Of a DNA stretch of 64,000 nucleotides, positions 47,029 through 56,101 are shown in pieces. How positions within the stretch are numbered: the first letter of the stretch is position 1; each line of letters opens with the position of its first letter. The notes below the pieces were generated by a model. The model ran no database searches and had not been told where the DNA came from. It was given only the letters and a program-made list of their open reading frames with translations. The stretch covers positions 982,259 to 1,046,258 of the forward strand of contig JAAROD010000094.1 in NCBI GenBank assembly GCA_012274445.1, written 5' to 3'. The DNA comes from Sclerotiophoma versabilis. Lineage: Eukaryota; Ascomycota; Dothideomycetes; Pleosporales; Didymellaceae. Both the position numbers and the translations under genes were made by a program.

Positions 47029-47962
47029 TATTAAAGTTATACTCTTAAGTAAAGCTTATAAGTATAGTTTAAATTAGTTCTTAGAGAAAAGCGCTAGTAT
47101 AGAAAGGTCTATAAGAGTTAGGGTTATTACCTAGTAAAATACTATAATAATAGAGAGTAATAATAAGTAGTATAGAGTAGACTATCTAGCTTAAGAGTTA
47201 GAGTTAAGATTCTAAAGATAAACTTAATTAACTAATTTAAATATAAACTCTAAGAGTTACATTTCTACGTACTATATACTATTAAAGTTATACTTTTAAG
47301 TAAAGCTTATAAGCACTATTTATATTAGTTCTTAGAGATAAGTGCTAGTATAGAAAGGTCTATAAGAGTTAGAGTATTACCTAGTAAAATACTATAATAA
47401 TAGAGAGTAATAATAAGTAGTATAGAATAGACTATCTAGCTTAATAGTTAGAGTTAAGATTCTAAAGATAAACTTAATTAACTAAGTTAAATATAAACTA
47501 TAAGAGTTATATTCCTACTTACTATATACTAATAAATATTCTATATAGGTTCTAATATTCTAGAGTTATTCTAATCTAGTATATTATAGAATATTATAGG
47601 ATTCTCTAGAATATATATAATATATTCTATTATAGTATTCTACTAAGAGATTAGAATAGGTAGAGTTGTATATTATTAGTTTCTATATTACTAACCTTCT
47701 TAAAGACTATTAGGTTGTCCTTAAGTATTATTAATTCTTTTTTCTCTTATCTTCTACTATCCTGCCTCTTAAGGTTTATAATATATACTTACTAGAAAAT
47801 AATACTTATTAGTAAGTAAGTTATATATATTATACTTACTAATAAGTATATTATATAACTATATAAAGAGAGATTCTTTCTAACTCTACTTCTAGCTTCT
47901 AAGTAAGAACTCTAGTTAGCTACTTAATTACTATACTACTTTGTCTATATAGAATTATAATA
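47029..47962. repeat. Right LTR of gypsy copy 1, duplicated and interrupted
   Basis: The first ~251 bp of the LTR occur twice in tandem (47029-47279 and 47280-47529). Then comes 259 bp of unrelated A/T-rich DNA (47530-47788), after which the LTR resumes to 47962. About 73 bp are missing between two of the internal palindromes, explained by recombination between these short repeats. Confidence 0.7.
47530..47788. mobile_element. 259-bp insertion in the gypsy LTR, possible MITE
   Basis: Unrelated to the LTR on either side. The sequence TATAC stands at both borders, which could be a target duplication. It contains several imperfect inverted repeats around tattctagag/ctctagaata. No coding content. 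It could equally be filler from a rearrangement. Confidence 0.35.
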
Positions 47963-49062
47963 CTCTCTAGCTAGTATAAAAAGAAAGACCTACTCTAGAA
48001 TTAGGTTATTAAAGTCTCTAGTAATAGCTAGACTACTAATAAGCTTAGTCTTAAGTAGTTAAAGCACTTTAATATATATATAAAGAAGTATACTATTAGT
48101 ACCTACTGACTACTAGTTATTAATAGCTATAAGAGCTATAACCTAACTAAATTTTAGTAATACTATAAAGATTATAAGATTATTACTATATATATACCTC
48201 TTTACTTTTTATACTTTCTATAGCTACTTAATATAGGTTATTTTACTTCTTTAAAGAAACTATATAGGTACTAAGCTAAAATACTTATATATAACTAGAT
48301 TACTTACCTTATAAAGACTAAGTTTCTTCTATACTTAAAGAAGCCTATAATATAGTATTTACTTCTAGTAATATCTAAGAAGAGTTCTAAGGTACTAGAT
48401 TAGTTCTCTTTAACCTAGAATAGGTTATTTTAACTCTTAATATAAAGCTATAGACTCTATTACTACTACTCTCTTCTAATAGTAAGCTCTAGTAGTTGCA
48501 AACCTCTAGTAATACTCTAGAACTTAGGTTATAATTAACTCTAATTTAAGATAAGTATAATAAGTAGTAGAGTAGCTTACTAAACTCTATTCTAAGCGTA
48601 ATTAAGTATTATATAAAGAGAAGAGTAATTTTATCCTATAAGCTAGTTTTAGCCTAATAAGAAATTAGTAAGCTTTAAGTAGCTAATAAGGCTACTATAT
48701 AATAAAAATTATATAAAAGAAAGTAGGTTTAGAAGAAAGAAACTCTAATAGTTAGAGATAGGTAGTAACTAGTAGCTCTAAAGGAGTTTAGGGCGCTTAG
48801 TAATAGAAAGAAGCTAAAGAAGTAAGTATACGCTTAAGAGAGTAAGCTAACCTAAAGGTGCTATAGAAGGTATAATTAAACTAGCTATAATATATAAATA
48901 TATAAGATTAATATAGAAGTAGTCTCTAAGTAATATTATATACTATAGTCTGCTATAGAGTGCTAAAGTATAGTATTCTAGGCTATAATAGATTAGGTTT
49001 TAGTAGAGGCTTAGTAAAAGTAGCTTGCTTATCTATAGAGTACGTTAATCTAATTAAAAAAA
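47963..49062 (+). mobile_element. pogo/Fot1-like DDE transposase relic
   Basis: Plus-strand decayed coding sequence for the C-terminal half of a fungal pogo-class transposase. Recognisable pieces: LSLK, LKHFNIYIKKYTISTY, a LLVINSYKSYN block at 48112-48145 where the family has a catalytic Asp (now Asn), the following KIITIYIP and LLQLLNIGYF blocks, a long degenerate middle, and near 48840-48900 the Cys/His knuckle tail (RCYRRYN-TSYNIYK). Stops fall mostly at expected Trp, Gln and Arg codons, as RIP produces. The N-terminal half is missing, cut off by the gypsy LTR at 47962. Confidence 0.7.
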
Positions 49063-49901
49063 GTGTCTAACTTACTTTATATTAATAGAGCTAGTTAATA
49101 AGCAGCTTAAATATATAACTTTCTACCTAATCTAGTCTAAATAAGAGTATATATATATTAAGTAGAGATAGTTAAACTAATTCTATTATCTAGTTAAGCT
49201 GGTTCTAAGCTCTAAACTATAAGATCTAACTCTTAGTTCTCTTGCACCTACTCTAATAGGTAGATAAGTTTATTATTTAAGTAGTATACTAATTATTTAG
49301 TTTAAGTTATTTCTTAGTAGAGAACTCTAGGTTTTATAGAAAACTAGTATAATAAGTCCCTACTAGGCATATAGAGGGTACTAGCAATTACTTAAGCTTA
49401 TATAAATAAGAGCTTATACGAACAGACTGCTATTATAGTAGTAAAGACCTAAATTTGTAAGCAGACGCGTAATCTATTGCCTAGAAGCCGTTTTGCGGCT
49501 TTAAGAAGACAACGTAATTAAAAGCCTAATTAGATAACTCTTTTATTAGCGCTTACTATAATATAAAGTTAAGCTAGTCTGTACTTTGTTATTAGAGAGT
49601 AATTTACTATCTAATTTTGCTTATTTTACACTTTTGTATTAAACTCCAGTACCTAGCTAATGCGGTATTAAGGTTATTGTATAGTAAGTCGAGGCAGAGC
49701 GCGTAAGGCTATCCTAAGAAGGGCCAGTACCTACACTAGAACAGGCAGCTGCTAAGGCTGTTAACATCCAGCTTAACACAATGCATCCTATCCCCTGTCT
49801 AAGACTTACAAGCTAATTACTTTATCTCTAAGGAACCGTCCTCTGCAGCTCCTATACACAAGTCTACTCTATTGCCTTACTAACCTATTACATTACTAAC
49901 T
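49063..49901. other. AT-rich RIP-mutated DNA, origin not recognised
   Basis: Probably the remainder of the pogo-like element and the altered promoter of the cupin gene. A perfect 6-bp stem hairpin (AAGCCG, loop TTTTG, CGGCTT) lies at 49485-49501. From about 49650 the sequence becomes less extreme, with some CpA left, so the RIP effect is weaker. Confidence 0.4.
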
Positions 49902-50390
49902 ATGTCTAGACCTAAACTTAAGAACAAGCTACCTAGCTTAAAGCGCTATATTACTACCTACAACCCCATTACAAAGCAGGCTGTCTTCTCTAACGCCGCT
50001 AACAAGACCCTAGGCTAGTAAAAGATTCCTAACTTAGTCTTTAGCCTGCCCTACGTTATAAAAGGTTACCCTGTTAACCTTAATAATAACGCAGACATAA
50101 ACGTCTACATGCTGTTCCTAGAAAAAGCGCCTAAGCTTATTACCTCTAGGGGAACAGTGCTGCGCTTTGTAGATATAGAGCTAGGCGCTCTATTGCCTAT
50201 GCACTAGACTATCTCCCTTAACTATAGCGTAGTTATTAAGGGCGAAGTAGAGCTTATGCTGGACTCAGGCAAGACACTAGTTCTTAAGCGCAGCAATGTA
50301 GCTATCTAGCGCAGCACTATGCATGCCTAGAGGAACCTAAGCAACAACAGCTAGCTGCGCATAATGTTTATACTGCAGGAGAGCAAAGCT
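49902..50390 (+). pseudogene. Cupin-domain gene disabled by RIP
   Basis: One frame from the ATG at 49902 (MSRPKLKNKLPSLKRYITTY) reads as a small cupin protein of about 165 residues: VFSNAANKTLG, KIPNLVFSLPYVIKGYPV, INVYMLFLEKAPKLITSRGT, LRFVDIELGALLPMH, then VVIKGEVELMLDSG and MFILQESKA. The H in PMH and the GEVEL segment belong to the cupin metal/strand motifs. Six in-frame stops: TAG at 50016, 50205, 50307, 50328 and 50352, and TAA at 50019. Most occupy expected Trp (TGG) or Gln (CAA) positions. So an ordinary metabolic-type gene has been hit by RIP, which normally needs a duplicate copy. It ends at a sharp junction with the monooxygenase fragment. Confidence 0.72.
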
Positions 50391-50748
50391 GGTAGCGCTT
50401 TGCGACCACGACCCATTGAACACGTATATTCGAGGTTGGACAGTGCTTATTGGCGATGCTGCTCACGCCATGACACCACACCAAGGGCAGGGAGCATCCC
50501 AAGCGATCGAAGATGGCGAAGGGCTGAGTTTGTTCATCGATCAAGAGGTGACGCGTGAAGGGGTGTCGGATGTGCTGCGTGTGTTTGACAATGTGCGTAG
50601 AGTGAGGGCTTCAAAGGTTCAGGTAATCACTCGCAACGCACACGAGAACAAAACAATCGAGGCCTTGTGGAAGAACCAGCAGTATAACATGACATACTAC
50701 GGTATCCGAGCGGCTATGGCGAGTTTAGATGCTGGGGAGGGCTTCTGA
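50391..50748 (+). pseudogene. 3' fragment of an FAD monooxygenase (salicylate-hydroxylase-like)
   Basis: Encodes only the C-terminal ~115 residues: LCDHDPLNTYIRGWTVLIGD, continuing AAHAMTPHQGQGASQAIEDG, the GD and active-site loop that contacts FAD in the PHBH/salicylate hydroxylase class, then an alpha-helical tail ending GIRAAMASLDAGEGF with a TGA stop. The FAD-binding GxGxxG N-terminus and substrate domain are missing. Upstream sequence switches directly to the RIP-mutated cupin gene, in a different frame. This fragment itself has normal composition and no internal stop, so the truncation is by rearrangement or transposon-linked deletion rather than RIP. Confidence 0.8.
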
Positions 50749-50882
50749 GAAGAGTGGTGCTTCTCGGCCGAAGGCTTGCACTTTAGACCACACACTGGAT
50801 ACCTTTGGGACTAGACTCACTTTCGCTATCCGCCACAAAACTTTACCCATTGGCCGACCTCCGCACTTGACACAACGTCACC

Positions 50883-52965
50883 GTGACACGAGAATCACTA
50901 GATATAGCTTCGACTGCTGCAACGCAGGCTTTCAAAACATCTGGTTGGGAATGGGGTCCTACTCAACAGGACAACAGCTCAGCAGAAACAAGACATTTCA
51001 TCCTACCTGTAGGATGCGATTCATGCGAGAACAATGCGCCACGAAGCCAAGTTTCGGCGCTTCGTATTCTTAAGCCCGGGGATCGCAACAGGCTGCTCTC
51101 GCTCCTTTTGCAGCATTGTGCAAAGGAACAGTGGATAGCAATCGCACCCACCTTCCCTTCCGAGCTATTTCTCGATCAGTTGCTTCGACGATTCCTCGCT
51201 TTCCAAAGAACATCGATGCTTCCATGGTTTCATATCACGGCTTTGCAATTGGACACACTAGGAGACGAGTTCCTGGCCTCGATCATTGGTGCTGGAGCCT
51301 GTCTTGCGCCTGTTGTTCCGGTGCAGCGCTTCGGATACTGCATGCCTGAGATGTTACGAGATGCCGTTATTGCTCGTGTATGTGCGAATCTTTGCCCATT
51401 TCTCCACTATGGCAGGAATATTCTTGTGTTGTTGACTCATGCTTAGTAGTGGACTACCGATAACTCGACCTCTAGAGACATTCAATTGCTGCATGCTTGG
51501 CGTAAGTCAGGGAAATCCCCTTGTTAGATGGAGTCACGACGTCGATGCATGTGCGAATCTTTGCTGACATGTGTCAGTCACTCAAGCTGAGCTGTCGACA
51601 TGGAGTGGAAACAAGCGGCAGATGGAAATTGGTGAAAGTAACTACCAACAAGCTATTACGGTGAGCGCAACGGACGAGCAGTCTTACATTGTTCGACTTC
51701 TCACTGACGTATGTATAGATCATTCGACGCGCCCGTTGGCTTCGACAGGATCATTACAAGCGCATATGCCCGGATGCTAAAGATGACACCCAAACACTCA
51801 ATCGCAAATGGCAAGACTGGATAGCCCAAGAATCCAGGAAAAGGTACGTTGCGTTTAGAAACAAGCTGAATGGTAAACGGACATAGCATAACATGCTTGC
51901 GCCAGACTCATCTACCGAGCGTTCGTCTTGGACGCAAGGCTTTCCATGCTAAACCATGTCAACCCGCTCCTGTGCCACATCGAGATGCGCATTCCACTTC
52001 CCGCCCCCAATCATATCTGGTGGGCCACCACAGCAGTAGAGTGGAAGACAGAATTTCTCAACACCCAACAGTACATATTGGCAAGTAACAGAACTCTAGT
52101 GGATACCGTCAGGATGACCTTGAGCGGTCAAGGTACATCCAGTAACGATGCTCAATCCACTTTGTGTACGCTCTATGGCTTCTGGAGCTTGGTATGGGAA
52201 CATCAAAAGCTGCACGAAATGCCATACTGGGAGGATCTGGTGGCCGCCGATACTTTTGCGCATCCATCAAGCATGGTGCCAGCGCGACGCCAACCACTGT
52301 TGCAAGGCCTGAACGCGCTACGTGGTAGCTTCGGCTCCGAAGAAATACCTGTATGCGCACAATCCAAGCTCATGCTAGAATACCTAAGCATGGTCATCCT
52401 CGTACTTCTTTATGCCCTCCACGCTTTCGCCGGTCGCGATGGCGAGAATGAAGCCCGCCGCGTGTACCCCATTCTGCAACAATGGACACAGACTCGCGAG
52501 GCCCGTCAAAGCATCTGGCACGCTGGGCAGATATACCGCATAGCCGCTGAGCATCCAGTCCAAACCTTGAATGATACGTGCGTCATGTTGCTGTATCAAG
52601 CGAGCATAACGCTCTGGGTCTATGGTGTCGTGATGAGTGCGCGCCGATATCGAGATATCTCGTCTTTGCCATTACCGCAGGATCTTAACCGTGATGCGCT
52701 GGTGTGGCTCAACGGAGATGCATCCATGCCGATGCGCCAATTCATTGCAACTGCAGAAGGTGTGCCGGCACTGACATGTCTGAACGGCGAGCAGTGGGAC
52801 AACGGGCACATTTGCTTTGTGGAGGGTGCGAAGGGCACCATGGATCTTGCTGCGCAACTGCTCCGTCGTCCATTGGGTGCAGGCGAAGGTAGGCTGGGGA
52901 TAGTGGAGAGTATGACGAAATTGATGGAAGAATTGGCAAGGGTAGCGGAGATGTTGGAGGTGTGA
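50883..52965 (+). pseudogene. Fungal-specific transcription factor lacking its DNA-binding region
   Basis: Spliced frame: 50883-51375, 51578-51660, 51719-51843 and 51906-52965, all with GT..AG borders and matching phases. The product (~585 residues) matches the middle-homology region of fungal zinc-finger regulators: FPSELFLDQLLRRFL, MLPWFHITALQLDTLGDEFL, the WSGNKRQMEI block, RRARWLRQDHYKRI, LIYRAFVLDARLSML, RIPLPAPNHIWWATTAVEWK and a long alpha-helical C-terminus. No Zn2Cys6 or C2H2 domain is present: only 135 bases separate it from the monooxygenase stop, and no in-frame ATG precedes the conserved part (the frame opens after a TGA near 50868). I therefore read it as 5'-truncated, though a short non-DNA-binding regulator from a non-obvious start is possible. 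The rest shows no stops. Confidence 0.7.
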
Positions 52966-53399
52966 CTTTCCATACTTTGAACTAAATACTAGCGATGCAC
53001 TGCACGAACCTCGAAATTTAACTTTATACAACCCGGTTATTACTTTGCAAAACGTTTCGACTAGCACTAGAATAACATGGAGTCAGACGTATATTGACCT
53101 GTGCAGATTTGTCATTCTACCTCATGTTGCCGCTCGGATTGAATGGTGTTCGCCAAGCTACTTTGGTCATCCTAAAAAGCCCCTTTATCGTCAGCAGAGA
53201 GAAGGTGCGACTCGTAACGACAACGGTCAATCTATTTCTACCGCTCTTCATATACACTATCTCAGAACTAATAACACTTTGATATACTACCCTACCGTAC
53301 TAAGAGAGACAACCATTGATAGGTAGAAAACACTATGCCAACAATAAAACAGCTTGCACATGAAGATCATGCTTAATTGCTTACTCTAGTGACGCATAT
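52966..53399. other. Convergent intergenic region
   Basis: 3' flanks of the regulator (+) and the SDR (-). A/T-rich in places, no gene seen. Confidence 0.5.
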
Positions 53400-54319
53400 C
53401 TAAAAAGGCCGTACAGAGCCGTCATATATCTCCTGTCCGTTGATCTCTTTGCCGGGAACATTAGTAACGAAGAACTTGCCGCTATCTGTTGCGGCATGGC
53501 TAGAAAGGACGTTGAGGACGCCAGTCGCGCTTTCTTCTGCAGTCAAGTGAGCTGCATCAGTACCCATATCCGTCTTGACCCACTGTTCCATTGCTATTAG
53601 CCTGTGACTCAGACACTCAATGCAAACAAAAACACTTACTCCAGGGCAAATGGCAAGGACCGTGAAGCCATCACTTTCGAGCGACTCCGCCCATTGAACA
53701 GTAAGCATGTTGACTGCGGCTTTAGACACCTTGTACGCAGGGGTAGGCTGGAACTTGCTCATGACGGATAAGGTCATGGAGCCGAGACTTGAAGAACTGA
53801 GATCGCGTTAGGGCAGCGTAATGATGCATGGGTAGAGGAAGAATACATGTTTACGATCTTCTTGAGCTGGCCCTTCTTAAGCAGCGGCAAGAAAGCTCTC
53901 GTGACGTTATGTGCTCCAAAGACATTGACGTTCAACACTTGGGTGAGATCTGTCCTAGCAAGATGTCAGTTTACAGAGTACCAAAGAGAGATTTGAAACT
54001 TGGAAACGCACATGTTTTCAATGCCACCCTCAGTATAGCTTGGAGCGCCAGCATTGTTGATGAGAACATCTAAGCCTTTACCACCAAGAGAACGTTCCAC
54101 TTGACGGGCCGCCTCCTTGGCGCTCTCTTCGGACGTCACCTCAAGAGGCACGAATTCAACGCGACCAGAAGATTTAGAGATCAAGTCCTTGAGGGCAGCG
54201 TTTTCTGATCGTGCGGCAGCAAACACCTTACTAACTTCTGATCCGCCTTTGCGAGCTAGGATTGCAACATAGGCGAGGCCGATTCCGCGAGATGAGCCAG
54301 TAATGAGGTAAGAAGCCAT
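53400..54319 (-). CDS. Short-chain dehydrogenase/reductase
   Basis: An NAD(P)-dependent oxidoreductase of the classical SDR family; the substrate is unknown. Minus-strand exons 54319-54012, 53954-53847, 53796-53640 and 53582-53400 (introns 57, 50 and 57 bases) give 251 residues, the standard SDR length. Visible motifs: cofactor-binding TGSSRGIG at residues 7-14, VLINNAG near residue 90, catalytic Ser in ISSSLGSM, YKVSK as YxxxK, and CPG followed by WVKTDMG. The sequence resembles fungal carbonyl-reductase-like/sniffer-type SDRs. All catalytic residues are intact. A TATA box lies 90 bases upstream. It is the only fully intact gene in the small island between the two AT-rich blocks. Confidence 0.92.
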
Positions 54320-54408
54320 TGTTGAGTACGGTAAGTACTTTAAGGAGGTATTGAGAAGGTTGCAGCTATCTGTTAGTACAGTGATCTTGATATGTGCGCA
54401 AGCATCTC

Positions 54409-54414
54409 TTTATA
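54409..54414 (-). promoter_or_regulatory. TATA box of the SDR gene
   Basis: TATAAA on the minus strand, 90 bases upstream of the ATG at 54319. Confidence 0.5.
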
Positions 54415-54858
54415 TCATTTTGAGGACGTTACGAATGTTAGCAGTGTCCGGCGCCTTTTCGGAGTTGGCGTTCCGGCTTAATGGCCATGGCGATGCGGGC
54501 TTTCGCTTCTGATAGCTATGAGACAACTTGAACAAACCTGATGCATTCCTTGAACCTGGCTGGATTTCTCCATCAACTTCTTAACCCCGTCAAGGTTTGA
54601 AAGCATTGTCCAAATCGACCTCTTATCTCCGTTAACTGCGGTACGAAATCGGGTAAAATACGAGGCTTCCCAGCTGGGTAAAATTACCGAAGAAAGACCG
54701 CACTAAACCTAGACGAAGGACTATGAACAATCGGTCAAAGGGCACCGCTAGCGTACAGAGGCCAGATCGTAGGCAAGTACCATTATAAGTGCCATCGGGA
54801 TGGGGGGGGGGGGGGGGAACAGGGCACACTTAGCTAGCTTGTATCCAGCCGCGTGCGC
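54415..54858. other. Upstream of the SDR gene, with a homopolymer G tract
   Basis: No gene. Normal composition up to the G run at 54802-54817, then a short stretch to the transposon end at about 54859. Confidence 0.5.
54802..54817 (+). repeat. Poly-G tract of 16 bases
   Basis: An uninterrupted run of 16 G, about 40 bases before the pogo-like element end. Such runs are unstable and prone to sequencing error, so the exact length is uncertain. Confidence 0.8.
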
Positions 54859-55604
54859 TACAGTAAGTGCACGGACACAGTACCGTGCACGGTCACTTAT
54901 TGCGCACAGTTACTTATTGCACACCTAACCACTTTTACAGGCGTTATAAAAATAAGGCTATAGAGCTATATACAATAGTTATTATTATAAGATATTTTAG
55001 TAGAGCAGTCTATAGACCTATGCAACAAATTGTCTTACCTAAATCTACTTAGTAGAGCAATCTTGCAGCTACAGCTGTTGTATGTAGGTAGGGGAGCTAG
55101 GAAACACTAGTTAGCAACAGAACAACTACGCGCAGCACTACTACTATGTTTCTTAGTTAAATTTAACTACAGCTGCTATAAGGCTTTACGCTTGCCTATT
55201 TAGAGTAATTATATAGCTTTAGTAGTGTTATAAGCTTACTTTAGACGCTCTCTCTTAGCTTTGTATTTAGCTACTTTAGCAGCCTTTACAGCCTTAATTC
55301 TTTTATACTCTTCTTTCTTTCTTACCTACCTCTTATACTATTATTACTTCTACTTTTCTTAGAGGAGCTTCTAGTTATGTTATAGCTTACGCTAAGTAGC
55401 TTTTTTAGCCTCTACCTGTTTTTAGTAGGCTTTATTAGTAGTATTACGTGCATTAGCTTTCTTCTTTAACCTAGAACTCTACTACTTAGCTTCTCTATAC
55501 TACTTAATATTATAAGTATATAATAGTAATACTTTCTTCTTATTCTTTACCTTCTTCTTCTTTATAAGAGCCTTTTTTATACTATCTAGCTTATACTATA
55601 TAAG
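54859..55604 (-). mobile_element. 3' end of a second pogo-like transposon, RIP-mutated
   Basis: Starts at TA before CAGTAAGTGCACGGACACAG. The end contains a perfect 8-bp inverted repeat (GTGCACGG at 54867-54874, CCGTGCAC at 54883-54890) and a direct repeat of acttattgc-type units (54895-54925). On the minus strand, 55600-55180 encodes with stops the Lys/Arg-rich C-terminal tail of a pogo-class transposase (KKKKVKNKKKV, SRLKKKANARNTTNKAY, KRIKAVKAAKVAKYKAKRER). The catalytic part is absent because gypsy copy 2 begins at 55605. The 14-base GCACGGACACAGTA at 54869-54882 is shared with the MITE at 26999-27460. Confidence 0.65.
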
Positions 55605-56101
55605 TGTTAAAGTTATACTTTTAAGTAAAGCTTTTAAGCACTATTTATATTAGTTCTTAGAGATAAGCGCTAGTATAGAAAGGTCTATAAGGGTTAAAGT
55701 TATTACCTAGTAAAACACTATAATAATAGAAGGTAATAATAAGTAGTATAGAGAAGACTATCTAGCTTAAGAGTTAGAGTTAAGATTCTAAAGATAAACT
55801 TAATTAACTAAGTTAAATATAAACTATAAGAGTTATATTTCTACTAACTATATACTTACTAGAAAATAATACTTATTAATAAGTAACTAAGGTTAGTCTA
55901 AATAGATATATAGTATTACTTATTAATAAGTAATAATATATAATACTTATTAATAAGTAAGTTATATATATTATACTTATTAATAAGTATATTATATAAC
56001 TATATAAAGAGGTTCTTCTTAGCTCTACTTCTAGTTTATAAGTAAGGGCTGTAGTTAGCTACTTAATTACTATACTACTTTATCTGTACAGGATTATAAC
56101 A
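55605..56101. repeat. LTR of gypsy copy 2 with four palindromes
   Basis: The best-preserved gypsy LTR in the window. It contains four exact copies of the 14-bp palindrome ACTTATTAATAAGT at 55871-55884, 55918-55931, 55945-55958 and 55975-55988. Confidence 0.82.

Larger units (their letters stand above)
40537..47962 (-). mobile_element. Ty3/gypsy LTR retrotransposon, copy 1, RIP-mutated
   Basis: Left LTR 40537-41034 (498 bp); right LTR starts at 47029 and is rearranged, ending near 47962. About 6 kb of internal DNA reads on the minus strand in the gypsy order. Reverse transcriptase is at 43812-43771, where the catalytic box reads VVVYLNNILVYSK; the two Asn replace the usual Asp pair through TpG-to-TpA changes. 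Integrase follows at 42465-42330 with RIPKLIISNRDKLF, then GTKKKLSIAYYL. Integrase after reverse transcriptase marks Ty3/gypsy rather than copia. Stops occur throughout and no protein can be made. Copy 2 (55605-59352) is very similar. The element was inserted into an older LTR of the same family, whose preceding segment ends at 40536. Confidence 0.85.

Noticed and set aside
31142..47962. Regularly recurring A/T-rich repeats as a CRISPR-like array
   Set aside because: Units are hundreds of bases long, spaced irregularly, and explained as LTRs; the host is a eukaryote.
49485..49501. Hairpin AAGCCG-TTTTG-CGGCTT as a transcription terminator
   Set aside because: Rho-independent terminators are bacterial; in this fungal, RIP-mutated context it has no such meaning.
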